A stretch of 11,991 bases of DNA from Bacteroidales bacterium (lineage in GTDB: Bacteria; Bacteroidota; Bacteroidia; Bacteroidales; ML635J-15). The notes beneath the pieces are model-generated. The model did not search any database and had not been told where the DNA came from. It saw only the letters and a program-made list of their open reading frames with translations. The translations under genes were made by a program, and so were the position numbers. Of the stretch, positions 1 through 6,986 are shown piece after piece (position 1 is the stretch's first letter; the number at the start of each line of letters is the position of its first letter). The stretch is from contig JAQVEY010000030.1 of the NCBI GenBank assembly GCA_028697515.1, positions 1 to 11,991 on the forward strand, written 5' to 3'.

Positions 1-2
1 TG

Positions 3-74
3 CAGTCCGACGGGGAATCGAACCCCGGTTACCAGGATGAAAACCTGACGTCCTAACCCCTAGACGACCGGACC
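3..74 (-). tRNA. tRNA-Glu (anticodon TTC)
   Basis: Read on the minus strand this folds as a full cloverleaf. The acceptor stem is GGTCCGG with TCGGACT (G-U pairs at both ends), the D-stem is GTCT with GGAC, the anticodon stem is TCAGG with CCTGG around the loop TTTTCAT, and the T-stem is CGGGG with CCCCG around TTCGATT. Loop positions 34-36 read TTC, which decodes glutamate codons. The discriminator base is G at position 3. The next two bases are C and A, so a CCA end is not encoded and would be added after transcription. The gene sits at the window edge, so any following tRNA genes in the same transcript cannot be seen. Confidence 0.95.
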
Positions 75-100
75 GTAAACCAATTCGTATTTGGGGACTG

Positions 101-132
101 CAAAGAAAAAAAGAATTTCTTTTGTATGCAAA
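101..132 (-). promoter_or_regulatory. Bacteroidota-type promoter for tRNA-Glu
   Basis: On the minus strand a TTTG (129-132) is followed after 20 nt by TTTCTTTG (101-108). This matches the Bacteroidota -33 TTTG and -7 TAnnTTTG elements with one mismatch and normal spacing. The tRNA begins about 27 nt further on, which fits a short 5' leader removed by RNase P. Elements are seen directly; promoter function is inferred. Confidence 0.6.
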
Positions 133-171
133 TTTTTTTTGACTTTTTTAGAAAAATTGTGTCTAGTTGTT

Positions 172-193
172 ATGTGCTTATATATCAGCACAT
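172..193 (-). terminator. possible weak terminator hairpin after yebC
   Basis: ATGTGCT (172-178) and AGCACAT (187-193) form a 7-bp perfect stem with an 8-nt loop, 12 nt past the yebC stop codon. No uninterrupted T-tract follows immediately on the minus strand (ATTTTT appears about 15 nt later), so it is a poor classical intrinsic terminator. It may instead be a 3'-end stabilising hairpin. Confidence 0.35.
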
Positions 194-204
194 TAGATAC
201 AGTA

Positions 205-951
205 TTAGTCCATATCGGCCTCAAGTTCCTCTGTCATCTCTAGATTATGAAATACTTTTTGAACGTCATCATCGTCTTCCAGCAAGTCAATAAGCTTTAA
301 AACTGATTTAGCTTCATTAATCGGTAATTCTTTTGTGTCATTAGGAATTCTTTCTAATTCTGCGCTCGTAGGTTCAATTTTTAATTCTTCAAATTTTTTA
401 TTGAGACTCCCAAAATCTTCCAGTGCACAAGTAACTGTAACACTATCTTCTTCCACTTCAATATCTTCTGCGCCAGCATCTATAAGTTCTAATTCGAGAT
501 CTTCAAAATTAATTGATGAAGGTTTTTCGAATTCAAAAACTCCTTTACGATCAAATAAAAAACTTAATGAGCCATTCGTTCCCAAGGTTCCGTTATATTT
601 ATTAAAAATAGCTCTTACATTCGATACCGTCCGATTATTATTATCTGAAAGGCACTCAACAAAAACCGCAATTCCGTGTGGAGCGTAGCCTTCAAAACTA
701 CTAGCAGAAAAATTTGCTCCATCCTGATCGCCTTTTTTAATTGCACGTTCTATATTATCTTTAGGCATATTAACACCTTTAGCATTCTGAATTGCAATCC
801 TCAGTTTTGCATTATAATCCGGATCGTGTCCTCCGCCTTCTTTAACGGCAATGGTGATCTCCTTGGATAGTTTTGAAAAGATTTTTGACCTTTTGGCATC
901 TATTGCTCCTTTTTTTCTCTTAATTGTTGACCATTTATTGTGTCCTGACAT
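205..951 (-). CDS. yebC: YebC/PmpR family protein (TACO1 homologue)
   Basis: This 248-residue protein has the signature YebC N-terminus: MSGHNKWSTIKRKK followed by a KRSKIFSKLSKEI segment, an NAKGVNMPKDNIERAIKKG helix at about 57-75, and the EGYAPHGIAVFVECLSDNNNRT stretch at about 87-108. Length is normal for the family (about 240-250). YebC proteins were long annotated as DNA-binding regulators. More recent work on the family, including mitochondrial TACO1, points to a ribosome-associated role in relieving stalling at proline-rich stretches. The C-terminus is strongly acidic (LLEDDDDVQKV near 222-232). It stands alone, transcribed away from metK; its promoter is probably the TATTTTTG at 974-981. 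The start is fixed by the conserved MSGHNKW. The family assignment is certain; which of the two roles applies here cannot be told from sequence. Confidence 0.97.
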   Translation of the reverse strand: MSGHNKWSTIKRKKGAIDAKRSKIFSKLSKEITIAVKEGGGHDPDYNAKLRIAIQNAKGVNMPKDNIERAIKKGDQDGANFSASSFEGYAPHGIAVFVECLSDNNNRTVSNVRAIFNKYNGTLGTNGSLSFLFDRKGVFEFEKPSSINFEDLELELIDAGAEDIEVEEDSVTVTCALEDFGSLNKKFEELKIEPTSAELERIPNDTKELPINEAKSVLKLIDLLEDDDDVQKVFHNLEMTEELEADMD

Positions 952-973
952 AAATAAAATATTTGAATTTGTG

Positions 974-981
974 CAAAAATA
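974..981 (-). promoter_or_regulatory. candidate -7 element for yebC
   Basis: TATTTTTG on the minus strand is an exact match to TAnnTTTG, 22 nt ahead of the yebC start codon. No clear -33 TTTG is visible at the expected distance. Confidence 0.45.
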
Positions 982-1057
982 AAAAATTATTGCCTTATGA
1001 TAAATTTATCTGTAAAATTTATTCCTCAAAATATTTTTTTAAATAAATAAACAATTA

Positions 1058-1065
1058 TATATTTG
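1058..1065 (+). promoter_or_regulatory. candidate -7 element for metK
   Basis: TATATTTG is an exact TAnnTTTG match. Transcription would start near 1070, just before the first base of the SAM-II-like aptamer, which is where a riboswitch transcript should begin. No good -33 TTTG is seen. Confidence 0.55.
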
Positions 1066-1078
1066 CATTGTTTTAACA

Positions 1079-1131
1079 GGTGGATAGATTTGGATGCTTG
1101 CAACCACGAATAAAAAAATGCTAAAAATCGT
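1079..1131 (+). promoter_or_regulatory. SAM-II-like riboswitch aptamer in the metK leader
   Basis: The element contains, in order, the blocks I recall as conserved in SAM-II: GATTT (1087-1091), TTGCAACCACG (1098-1108), an A-rich linker, and GCTAAAAA (1120-1127). P1 can form from GTGG (1080-1083) with CCAC (1104-1107). The pseudoknot P2 can form from TTGC (1098-1101) with GC(T)AA (1120-1124, T bulged), extended by GAT (1093-1095) with ATC (1127-1129). This is the H-type pseudoknot arrangement of the class. SAM-II is known from alphaproteobacteria and Bacteroidota and normally represses methionine/SAM genes when SAM is abundant. Its position between a -7 element and metK fits direct product feedback. 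The class was assigned by eye, not by a covariance search. Confidence 0.82.
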
Positions 1132-1157
1132 AAAAGCCTACATCCTTCAATATCCAC
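1080..1157 (+). promoter_or_regulatory. alternative long-range stem competing with the aptamer
   Basis: GTGGATA (1080-1086) is perfectly complementary to TATCCAC (1151-1157). Nested inside it GGATG (1092-1096) is complementary to CATCC (1141-1145), separated by a symmetric 5x5 internal loop. The 5' arms reuse exactly the bases needed for P1 (GTGG) and for the P2 extension (GAT), so this 12-bp structure and the ligand-bound pseudoknot exclude each other. It looks like an expression platform. It ends 30 nt before the metK ATG and has no T-tract, so control would be on translation or RNA stability, not on termination. Complementarity is seen; switching is inferred. Confidence 0.5.
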
Positions 1158-1187
1158 GATATTTATTAATAATTAAAAACTATTGAG

Positions 1188-2450
1188 ATGAGTTATTTTT
1201 TTACATCAGAATCTGTATCAGAAGGACATCCTGACAAAGTAGCGGATCAGATTTCGGATTCTATTCTTGACGAATTTATGGCTTTTGATTCTACATCAAA
1301 AGTTGCATGTGAAACTCTAGTTACAACAGGTCTTGTTGTAGTTGCGGGGGAAGTTAAATCGAATGCATATGTAGATGTGCAGGAAGTTGCCCGAAAAGTT
1401 GTTAATGAGATTGGATATACAAAAGGAGAATATCGCTTTGACGGAAATTCATGTGGGGTATTATCAGCTATTCACGAACAATCTCCTGACATAAATCAAG
1501 GCGTTATTGAAGGAGAAGGTTTGCACAAAGAACAAGGTGCAGGAGATCAGGGTATGATGTTTGGTTATGCATGTACCGAAACAGATGATTATATGCCCCT
1601 ACCTTTAGATCTTTCACATCGAATCCTACAGGTACTTGCCGAAATTCGCAGAGAAGGAAAAGAAATGACATACTTACGTCCCGATTCGAAATCACAGGTA
1701 ACTATTGAATACAATGACGATAAAACCCCATCACGCATTGACACAATTGTTGTTTCTACTCAACACGACGATTTTGACTCAGACGAATTTAGAATGTTAA
1801 ATAAAATTAAGGAAGACGTTCAAAATATTTTAATTCCTCGTGTTAAGAAAGCTCTATCTGTAAGAATTCAGGAACTTTTTAAAGATGATTATACTTTACA
1901 TGTAAATCCTACCGGAAAATTTGTAATAGGAGGTCCTCATGGTGATACCGGACTAACCGGAAGAAAAATAATCGTTGACACATATGGAGGTAAGGGTGCC
2001 CATGGTGGAGGAGCATTTAGTGGGAAAGACCCATCAAAAGTTGACAGATCGGCAGCTTATGCAGCTCGTCATATTGCTAAAAATATGGTTGCAGCAGGAA
2101 TTTCTGATGAAATATTAATTCAACTTGCCTATGCTATTGGAGTTGCAGAGCCTGTTGGTGTTTATGTAAACACCTATGGAACTTCAAAACTTAATTTTAG
2201 CGATAGTGAAATTGCTATCAAAATCAAAAAAATATTTGATTTAAAACCTGCAGGAATTGAAAAAAGGTTAAAACTAAGAAATCCTATTTACAGAGAAACG
2301 GCGGCATACGGACATTTTGGACGTTCAGCCAAAGTAGTTAGGAAACACTTTAACTCACCCTATTCAGGAGTAAAAGACATCGAGGTTGAATTGTTTACAT
2401 GGGAAAAACTAGATTATGTTGAAATAATTAAAAGAGAATTTGCCTTATAA
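1188..2450 (+). CDS. metK: S-adenosylmethionine synthase (methionine adenosyltransferase)
   Basis: The enzyme makes SAM from methionine and ATP in the cytoplasm, releasing phosphate and pyrophosphate. Conserved motifs are all present: GHPDK at 13-17 (ATP and metal site), GAGDQG at 117-122 (the family signature), [10 protein letters not shown] at 251-260, and the Gly-rich GGGAFSGKD phosphate loop at 273-281 followed by KVDRSAAY. At 420 residues it is longer than the 384-residue E. coli enzyme. Extra residues sit mainly in the middle domain (about 155-220) and at the C-terminus, as is usual in Bacteroidota. [17 protein letters not shown] fixes the start. The gene stands alone: a SAM-II-like leader ahead of it and an intrinsic terminator after it suggest a monocistronic, product-repressed unit. 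Confidence 0.98.
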   Translation: MSYFFTSESVSEGHPDKVADQISDSILDEFMAFDSTSKVACETLVTTGLVVVAGEVKSNAYVDVQEVARKVVNEIGYTKGEYRFDGNSCGVLSAIHEQSPDINQGVIEGEGLHKEQGAGDQGMMFGYACTETDDYMPLPLDLSHRILQVLAEIRREGKEMTYLRPDSKSQVTIEYNDDKTPSRIDTIVVSTQHDDFDSDEFRMLNKIKEDVQNILIPRVKKALSVRIQELFKDDYTLHVNPTGKFVIGGPHGDTGLTGRKIIVDTYGGKGAHGGGAFSGKDPSKVDRSAAYAARHIAKNMVAAGISDEILIQLAYAIGVAEPVGVYVNTYGTSKLNFSDSEIAIKIKKIFDLKPAGIEKRLKLRNPIYRETAAYGHFGRSAKVVRKHFNSPYSGVKDIEVELFTWEKLDYVEIIKREFAL

Positions 2451-2468
2451 AATCAAATTGTAATATTT

Positions 2469-2510
2469 ACCGCCTGTTTATAAAAAATATTTACAGGCGG
2501 TTATTTTTTT
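2469..2510 (+). terminator. intrinsic terminator of metK
   Basis: ACCGCCTGT (2469-2477) and ACAGGCGGT (2493-2501) form a perfect 9-bp GC-rich stem with a 15-nt AT-rich loop, followed by a run of T (2502-2510, one A). It begins 18 nt after the metK stop. Confidence 0.92.
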
Positions 2511-2513
2511 ATA

Positions 2514-2521
2514 TATCTTCG
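2514..2521 (+). promoter_or_regulatory. candidate -7 element for the AI-2E transporter gene
   Basis: TATCTTCG matches TAnnTTTG with one mismatch, directly after the metK terminator and 23 nt before the start codon. The strong terminator upstream means a fresh promoter is needed here. No -33 TTTG is evident. Confidence 0.4.
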
Positions 2522-2544
2522 TTACTTTAGTAAAAATATAAATA

Positions 2545-3702
2545 ATGGAAAAATACAAAAAATACATCGTTGGTCTTGTTGGACTTATTCTATTAGTATT
2601 ATTTGTAATTTATTTTTCAAATATTATTATGTGGATTCTGATAGCGGCATTCATAGCAATGATTGGCAACCCACTTGTTGAGTTATTCGGTAAAATAAGA
2701 ATAAAGAAATTCGGCATCCCTAAATGGATGGCTTCTTTGTTAACTATACTTATTATATGGTTTGTTGTAATAATGCTATTCAGATTACTGGTGCCTTTAG
2801 TTATTGATCAGGTTAGCGAATTTCAGGCAATTGATATAGAAACAATATCCGAAGGACTTGAAAAGCCAATTAAAAATCTTGACGATTTTATTCAGCAAAC
2901 ACCCATTTTAAACCAACCCGAATTCTCGACAGAAGATTTTATTTTAGATAAAATATCTTCAATAATAAATTTTACTTCTGTTGGAAATTTCATCAACGAC
3001 CTTGGAGGAACGGCATGGAATCTATTTCTATCTTTATTTTCGGTGACATTTATTAGCTTCTTCTTCCTTAAAGATAAACAACTTTTTGACAAAGGGGTTT
3101 TAATGATGGTTCCGCAAAAGTATGAATTAAAAACTTCAAAAGTATTATTGTCAATACGTAAACTTATATCAAGATATTTACTGGGCGTTATTCTCGAAAC
3201 ATTTTTTATGATGATTCTTTTTACTTCTGGACTTGTAATTATAGGAGTAGATTTTGATTTAGCTCTGTTAGTTGGAATAATTGGAGGCGTTTTAAATGTT
3301 ATCCCTTATATAGGACCTTGGATAGGAGCAACAATTGGTGTAATACTAATTACCACTGCTAATATCAACCTCGATTTCTATTCTGAAATATTGCCCTTGA
3401 TTCTTAAAATACTTGCAGTGTTTGCTATTTCTCAGTTAACCGACAATATAATTTTTCAACCTTTGATTTATTCAAAAAGCGTAAAAGCTCATCCATTAGA
3501 AATATTTTTTGTTATAATTATTGCTGGCTCTTTATATGGTGTTTTAGGAATGATGCTGGCAATACCAGGTTATACTGTTATAAGAGTAATTTTAAAGGAA
3601 TTTCTATTCCAATATAAGTTTATTCAGCAATTGACACAAAATATGAATACCGATACAGTTAAAAACAAAGCTAAAGATAAAGATGATAAAACAGATTTAT
3701 AA
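2545..3702 (+). CDS. AI-2E family transporter (PerM/TqsA/YdiK superfamily)
   Basis: A 385-residue integral inner-membrane protein. Hydrophobic segments lie near 8-25, 27-45, 62-88, 155-176, 212-235, 237-272, 283-300 and 318-346. A more soluble region sits at about 90-150, the usual place for the loop in this family. The family signature is GGVLNVIPYIGP at about 247-258. The C-terminal tail (362-385) is hydrophilic and Lys/Asp-rich. The family name comes from E. coli TqsA, which affects autoinducer-2 export. Other members are Na+/H+ antiporters or have no known substrate, so a quorum-sensing role should not be assumed. Its 3' end overlaps the aspartokinase start by 20 nt in another frame, indicating a two-gene operon with translational coupling. 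Confidence 0.9.
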   Translation: MEKYKKYIVGLVGLILLVLFVIYFSNIIMWILIAAFIAMIGNPLVELFGKIRIKKFGIPKWMASLLTILIIWFVVIMLFRLLVPLVIDQVSEFQAIDIETISEGLEKPIKNLDDFIQQTPILNQPEFSTEDFILDKISSIINFTSVGNFINDLGGTAWNLFLSLFSVTFISFFFLKDKQLFDKGVLMMVPQKYELKTSKVLLSIRKLISRYLLGVILETFFMMILFTSGLVIIGVDFDLALLVGIIGGVLNVIPYIGPWIGATIGVILITTANINLDFYSEILPLILKILAVFAISQLTDNIIFQPLIYSKSVKAHPLEIFFVIIIAGSLYGVLGMMLAIPGYTVIRVILKEFLFQYKFIQQLTQNMNTDTVKNKAKDKDDKTDL

Positions 3703-4933
3703 ATTCGGAGGAGCTTCAATAAAAAATGCTGATGCATTAACTAATGTTTTAAACATCATCAAAAACGAAAAAGAGCTTATAATTGTTATTTCGGCTATTG
3801 ACAAGACTACTAACGAACTCGAAAAGCTTGTAAATGAATATTTTATGGGTTCTGATTCTAAAAATGACATACTCGCAAGCATTTGTGATTTTCATATAAA
3901 CTATTTAAAAAAAGCATTTGTTAACAAGTATGATAAAGCTTTATCAGACTTAAATTCATTGCTTGATGAACTAAAAAATAAAATAAATTCAGAATCAACT
4001 AATGACTATGACATAGAATATGATGCAATAGTAAGTTATGGTGAGTTGTTTAGTTCTTTAATTTTCAGCGAGTTTTTAAAACATAATGGCATTTATAACA
4101 CACTTATTGATGCTAGACAGGTCATAATAACCGATTCAAACCACCGAGATGCAAAAATAAATTGGCAAAACAGTTTGGATACCGTTAAAAAGAGTTTTGG
4201 AAATGGAATATTTGTAACACAAGGCTTTATAGGAAGCGCTTCTAACGGAGAGGTAACAACACTTGGTAGAGAAGGCTCTGATTATTCAGCATCTGCTCTT
4301 GCATATTTGCTTAATGCTACAAGTGTAACTATTTGGAAAGATGTCCCAGGAATAATGAATGCTGACCCTGATTGGTGTTCTTTTGCTGAAAAGTTGGATG
4401 TTTTATCCTATCTTGAAGCTATTGAACTCGCATTTTTTGGTGCAAAGGTAATTCATCCTAAAACGATTAAACCTCTTGAAAATAAAAACATTCCAATGTA
4501 TGTTAAATCATTTAAAAACCCAGAAGATGCTGGGACTATTATTAAAAAATTAGACTACAAACTTAAGCTTATCCCAGTATATATTTTAAAAACAAATCAA
4601 ATTCTAATCTCTATTTCCCCAAAAGATTTCTCCTTTATTGTTGAAGAAAACATAAGTAAAATATTTGGATTATTTGCTCAATATAAAGCAAAAGTGAATA
4701 TTACTCAAAACTCTGCCGTAAGTTTCTCTGCTTCAATTGACGGGGACAACAGATACTTTAATGACCTTATCGGAGAATTACAGAAAGAGTTCTATGTAAA
4801 ATACAATACAAATCTGGAACTTGTAACTATAAGATATTACACCGAAGATTCTATTAATAAAATGACATCCAACAAGAAGATTTTAATTGAACAGAAAAGT
4901 CGTTCTACTGCAAGGTTTTTATTACAATGTTAG
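3683..4933 (+). CDS. lysC: aspartate kinase (monofunctional)
   Basis: Phosphorylates L-aspartate to aspartyl phosphate, the first step to lysine/diaminopimelate, threonine and methionine. The kinase domain has KFGGAS at 7-12 (ATP/aspartate site), SYGE at 118-121, TTLGREGSD at 192-200 and WKDVPGIMNADP at 218-229. After about residue 295 comes an ACT-like regulatory region in the compact form typical of Bacteroidota aspartokinases (ISPKDFSF, then KVNITQNSAVSFSASID). The 416-residue length shows that no homoserine dehydrogenase is fused. The start is supported because KFGG normally lies within the first ten residues. It overlaps the transporter gene by 20 nt. It feeds methionine synthesis, so it is metabolically linked to metK just upstream, although the metK terminator separates them. 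Confidence 0.95.
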   Translation: MIKQIYKFGGASIKNADALTNVLNIIKNEKELIIVISAIDKTTNELEKLVNEYFMGSDSKNDILASICDFHINYLKKAFVNKYDKALSDLNSLLDELKNKINSESTNDYDIEYDAIVSYGELFSSLIFSEFLKHNGIYNTLIDARQVIITDSNHRDAKINWQNSLDTVKKSFGNGIFVTQGFIGSASNGEVTTLGREGSDYSASALAYLLNATSVTIWKDVPGIMNADPDWCSFAEKLDVLSYLEAIELAFFGAKVIHPKTIKPLENKNIPMYVKSFKNPEDAGTIIKKLDYKLKLIPVYILKTNQILISISPKDFSFIVEENISKIFGLFAQYKAKVNITQNSAVSFSASIDGDNRYFNDLIGELQKEFYVKYNTNLELVTIRYYTEDSINKMTSNKKILIEQKSRSTARFLLQC

Positions 4934-4959
4934 GGCTGTTTTTATTGCATTAATATACC

Positions 4960-5619
4960 TTACAAATCCGTTTTTTTACCATAAGCTAAATCGCCGGCAT
5001 CGCCAAGTCCAGGAACAATATACGATTTTACTGTTAGCTCATCATCAATAGCTCCCACCCATACCGAAATTATACTCTCGGGTAAAACTCTTTCAATATA
5101 GTCGAGTCCATCTTTACTTGCTATTATTGCTGCTATGTGAACATGTTTCGGCATACCATAATTTAACAACCCTTTAAAGGCTAACTCTATACTTCCACCA
5201 GTAGCAAGCATCGGATCATTAATTATTAATATTTTTTTTTCTAATGGTGGAGATGAGATATAATCAATTTTAATCTCAAATTCTCCACTTTTATCATACT
5301 TTCTATACCCTGCAACAAATGCACTATCTGCATGATCAAAATAATTTAAAAATCCCTGATGATAAGGCACTCCTGCTCTTAATACGGTTGCAATAATCGG
5401 TTGTTCTTTAATAGTTGGTACCGTAGCAATGCCAAGAGGTGTTGTTATGTCTTCGTCGCTGAATGGTAGCGTTTTACTAATTTCATAAGCCATAATTTCA
5501 CCAACTCGTTGCAAATTATTTCTGAACCTTAATCTATCCTGTTGAATTTGGTAATCACGAATTTCTGAAATAAACTGGTCTAATAGAGTCCCTTTACCAC
5601 CTAAATTGTAAATTTTCAT
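4960..5619 (-). CDS. upp: uracil phosphoribosyltransferase
   Basis: Salvages uracil by joining it to PRPP to give UMP and pyrophosphate. The PRPP-binding loop reads INDPMLATGGS at about 133-143. The uracil-binding segment YIVPGLGDAGDLAYG is at 200-214. RLRFRNNLQRVGEIMAYEISKTL at 29-51 is the conserved N-terminal helix region. At 219 residues it is slightly longer than the roughly 208-residue enterobacterial enzyme but normal for Bacteroidota. It converges on the aspartokinase gene with only 26 nt between the stops, and no clear terminator hairpin is seen in that gap. Upstream on its own strand the best -7 candidate is the imperfect ATATTTTG near 5651-5658. Confidence 0.97.
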   Translation of the reverse strand: MKIYNLGGKGTLLDQFISEIRDYQIQQDRLRFRNNLQRVGEIMAYEISKTLPFSDEDITTPLGIATVPTIKEQPIIATVLRAGVPYHQGFLNYFDHADSAFVAGYRKYDKSGEFEIKIDYISSPPLEKKILIINDPMLATGGSIELAFKGLLNYGMPKHVHIAAIIASKDGLDYIERVLPESIISVWVGAIDDELTVKSYIVPGLGDAGDLAYGKKTDL

Positions 5620-5742
5620 CGCAGTGTAATTAATATTAAACTGTAATTATACAAAATATTTGTTTTAGAATTACATTTTGAGCATTTTTTTAAGCACTCA
5701 TTCTTTAAACCCCGCAAATGGAAGTTTGTCGATAAACAAATC

Positions 5743-6918
5743 TTAAATAGTATTGTATGGATATCTTTCGAAATGAACTTTTTTTGCCATATCAAACAAA
5801 ACTTCTTTAAACTCTTCTATGTTCTCAGACAGTTTTGCAGAGATAAAAACACAAGGCATTGACAGTTTTGCGAAATATGTGCTTTTAAGCTCCTCTAGTG
5901 AATAGTTTTCTTTGCTCATCGGTAATAAGTCATCCTCATCTTTTTTTACGAAACTAAACTTATCGGTCTTGTTAAAAACTACCAGACCCTGCTTATCATC
6001 TATTTTAAGTTCTCTCAAAGTTTGCTCAACAACACTCATTTGATCTTGAAAAGACTTATGCGAAACATCTACTACATGTATTATAATATCAGACTCTCGG
6101 GCTTCGTCAAGTGTTGATTTAAAAGACTCTACTAGTTTATGAGGCAATTTTCTTATAAAACCAACAGTATCGCTTAATAAAAATGGTAAATTATTTATAA
6201 CCACCTTACGAACAGTGGTATCTAAGGTTGCAAAAAGTTTATTCTCTGCCAATACATCTGATTTGCTTAACAAATTCATTATTGTTGATTTACCTGCATT
6301 GGTGTAACCTACTAAAGCAACTCTAACCATATTGGTTCTGTTTTTTCTCTGCTGAGCCATCTGCTTATCGATAGATTTGAGATCTTCTTTTAATTTTGCT
6401 ATTTTACTAAGAATAATTCGTCTATCAGTTTCTATTTGGGACTCTCCAGGTCCTCTAAAACCAATCCCCCCTCTTTGCCTTTCTAGATGTGTCCACATTC
6501 TTGTAAGCCTGGGTAACAAATATTGATATTGAGCCAACTCCACCTGGGTTTTTGCATATGCTGTCATGGCTCTCTGAGCAAATATATCTAATATCAGATT
6601 AGTTCTGTCAAGAACCCTAAGCTCTAATGCTCTTTCAATATTTCTTAATTGTGCAGGAGTTAATTCGTCATCAAAAATAATTAATGGTATTTCATTTTCA
6701 TTAATATATCTTTTTATTTCTTCAAGCTTGCCACTGCCCACATAAGTTTTTGAATTTGCAAATGCAACATTTTGGGTAAAAAACTTTACAGGTTCAAGAC
6801 CTGCAGTTTCGGCAAGTTGTTTTAATTCGTCAAGATATTCAAAAACCTGTTCAGCATTGTGATCCTGATCAATTACACTTACTAACACAACCTTTTCAGG
6901 ATTTATAACACTTTGCAT
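5743..6918 (-). CDS. hflX: ribosome-associated GTPase HflX
   Basis: HflX binds the 50S subunit and, in bacteria studied, splits stalled ribosomes or helps ribosome recovery after stress. The N-terminal HflX domain (about 1-190) includes TYVGSGKLEEI (58-68), LILDIFAQRAMTAYAKTQVELAQ (108-130) and the nearly invariant RQRGGIGFRGPGESQIETDRR (148-168). The G domain has G1 GYTNAGKS (204-211), G3 DTVG (250-253), G4 NKTD (316-319) and G5 SAKL near 355-365. Length 391 is usual. It starts 69 nt after the tonB stop with an intrinsic terminator between, so it is probably transcribed from its own promoter or by read-through. No rho-independent terminator is visible after it; the stem TTTGT/ACAAA near 5727-5742 lacks a T-tract. 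Confidence 0.97.
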   Translation of the reverse strand: MQSVINPEKVVLVSVIDQDHNAEQVFEYLDELKQLAETAGLEPVKFFTQNVAFANSKTYVGSGKLEEIKRYINENEIPLIIFDDELTPAQLRNIERALELRVLDRTNLILDIFAQRAMTAYAKTQVELAQYQYLLPRLTRMWTHLERQRGGIGFRGPGESQIETDRRIILSKIAKLKEDLKSIDKQMAQQRKNRTNMVRVALVGYTNAGKSTIMNLLSKSDVLAENKLFATLDTTVRKVVINNLPFLLSDTVGFIRKLPHKLVESFKSTLDEARESDIIIHVVDVSHKSFQDQMSVVEQTLRELKIDDKQGLVVFNKTDKFSFVKKDEDDLLPMSKENYSLEELKSTYFAKLSMPCVFISAKLSENIEEFKEVLFDMAKKVHFERYPYNTI

Positions 6919-6938
6919 AAAATCAGATTTTCCTACAA

Positions 6939-6968
6939 CAAAAAGACCCTGCCGAAAAGACAGGGTCT
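6939..6968 (-). terminator. intrinsic terminator of tonB
   Basis: On the minus strand AGACCCTG (6968-6961) and CAGGGTCT (6951-6944) form a perfect 8-bp stem around a 9-nt loop, with T-rich bases (TTTTTG, 6944-6939) directly after. It lies 18 nt past the tonB stop and 20 nt before the hflX start. Confidence 0.92.
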
Positions 6969-6986
6969 AATATTTTATAACTATTA

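Noticed and set aside
335..688. Open frame on the plus strand opposite yebC
   Set aside because: Ser/Leu-rich translation is the antisense shadow of the acidic, Leu/Glu-rich YebC; no recognisable domain or promoter.
2545..3702. Quorum-sensing (AI-2) exporter label
   Set aside because: The family name is historical and no luxS or lsr-type gene is nearby; kept as a family assignment only.
5685..5742. Hairpins after hflX as a terminator
   Set aside because: The TTTGT/ACAAA stem is short and AT-rich with no T-tract in the minus direction; the GAGCA.../...CACTC pairing near 5680-5700 is imperfect.
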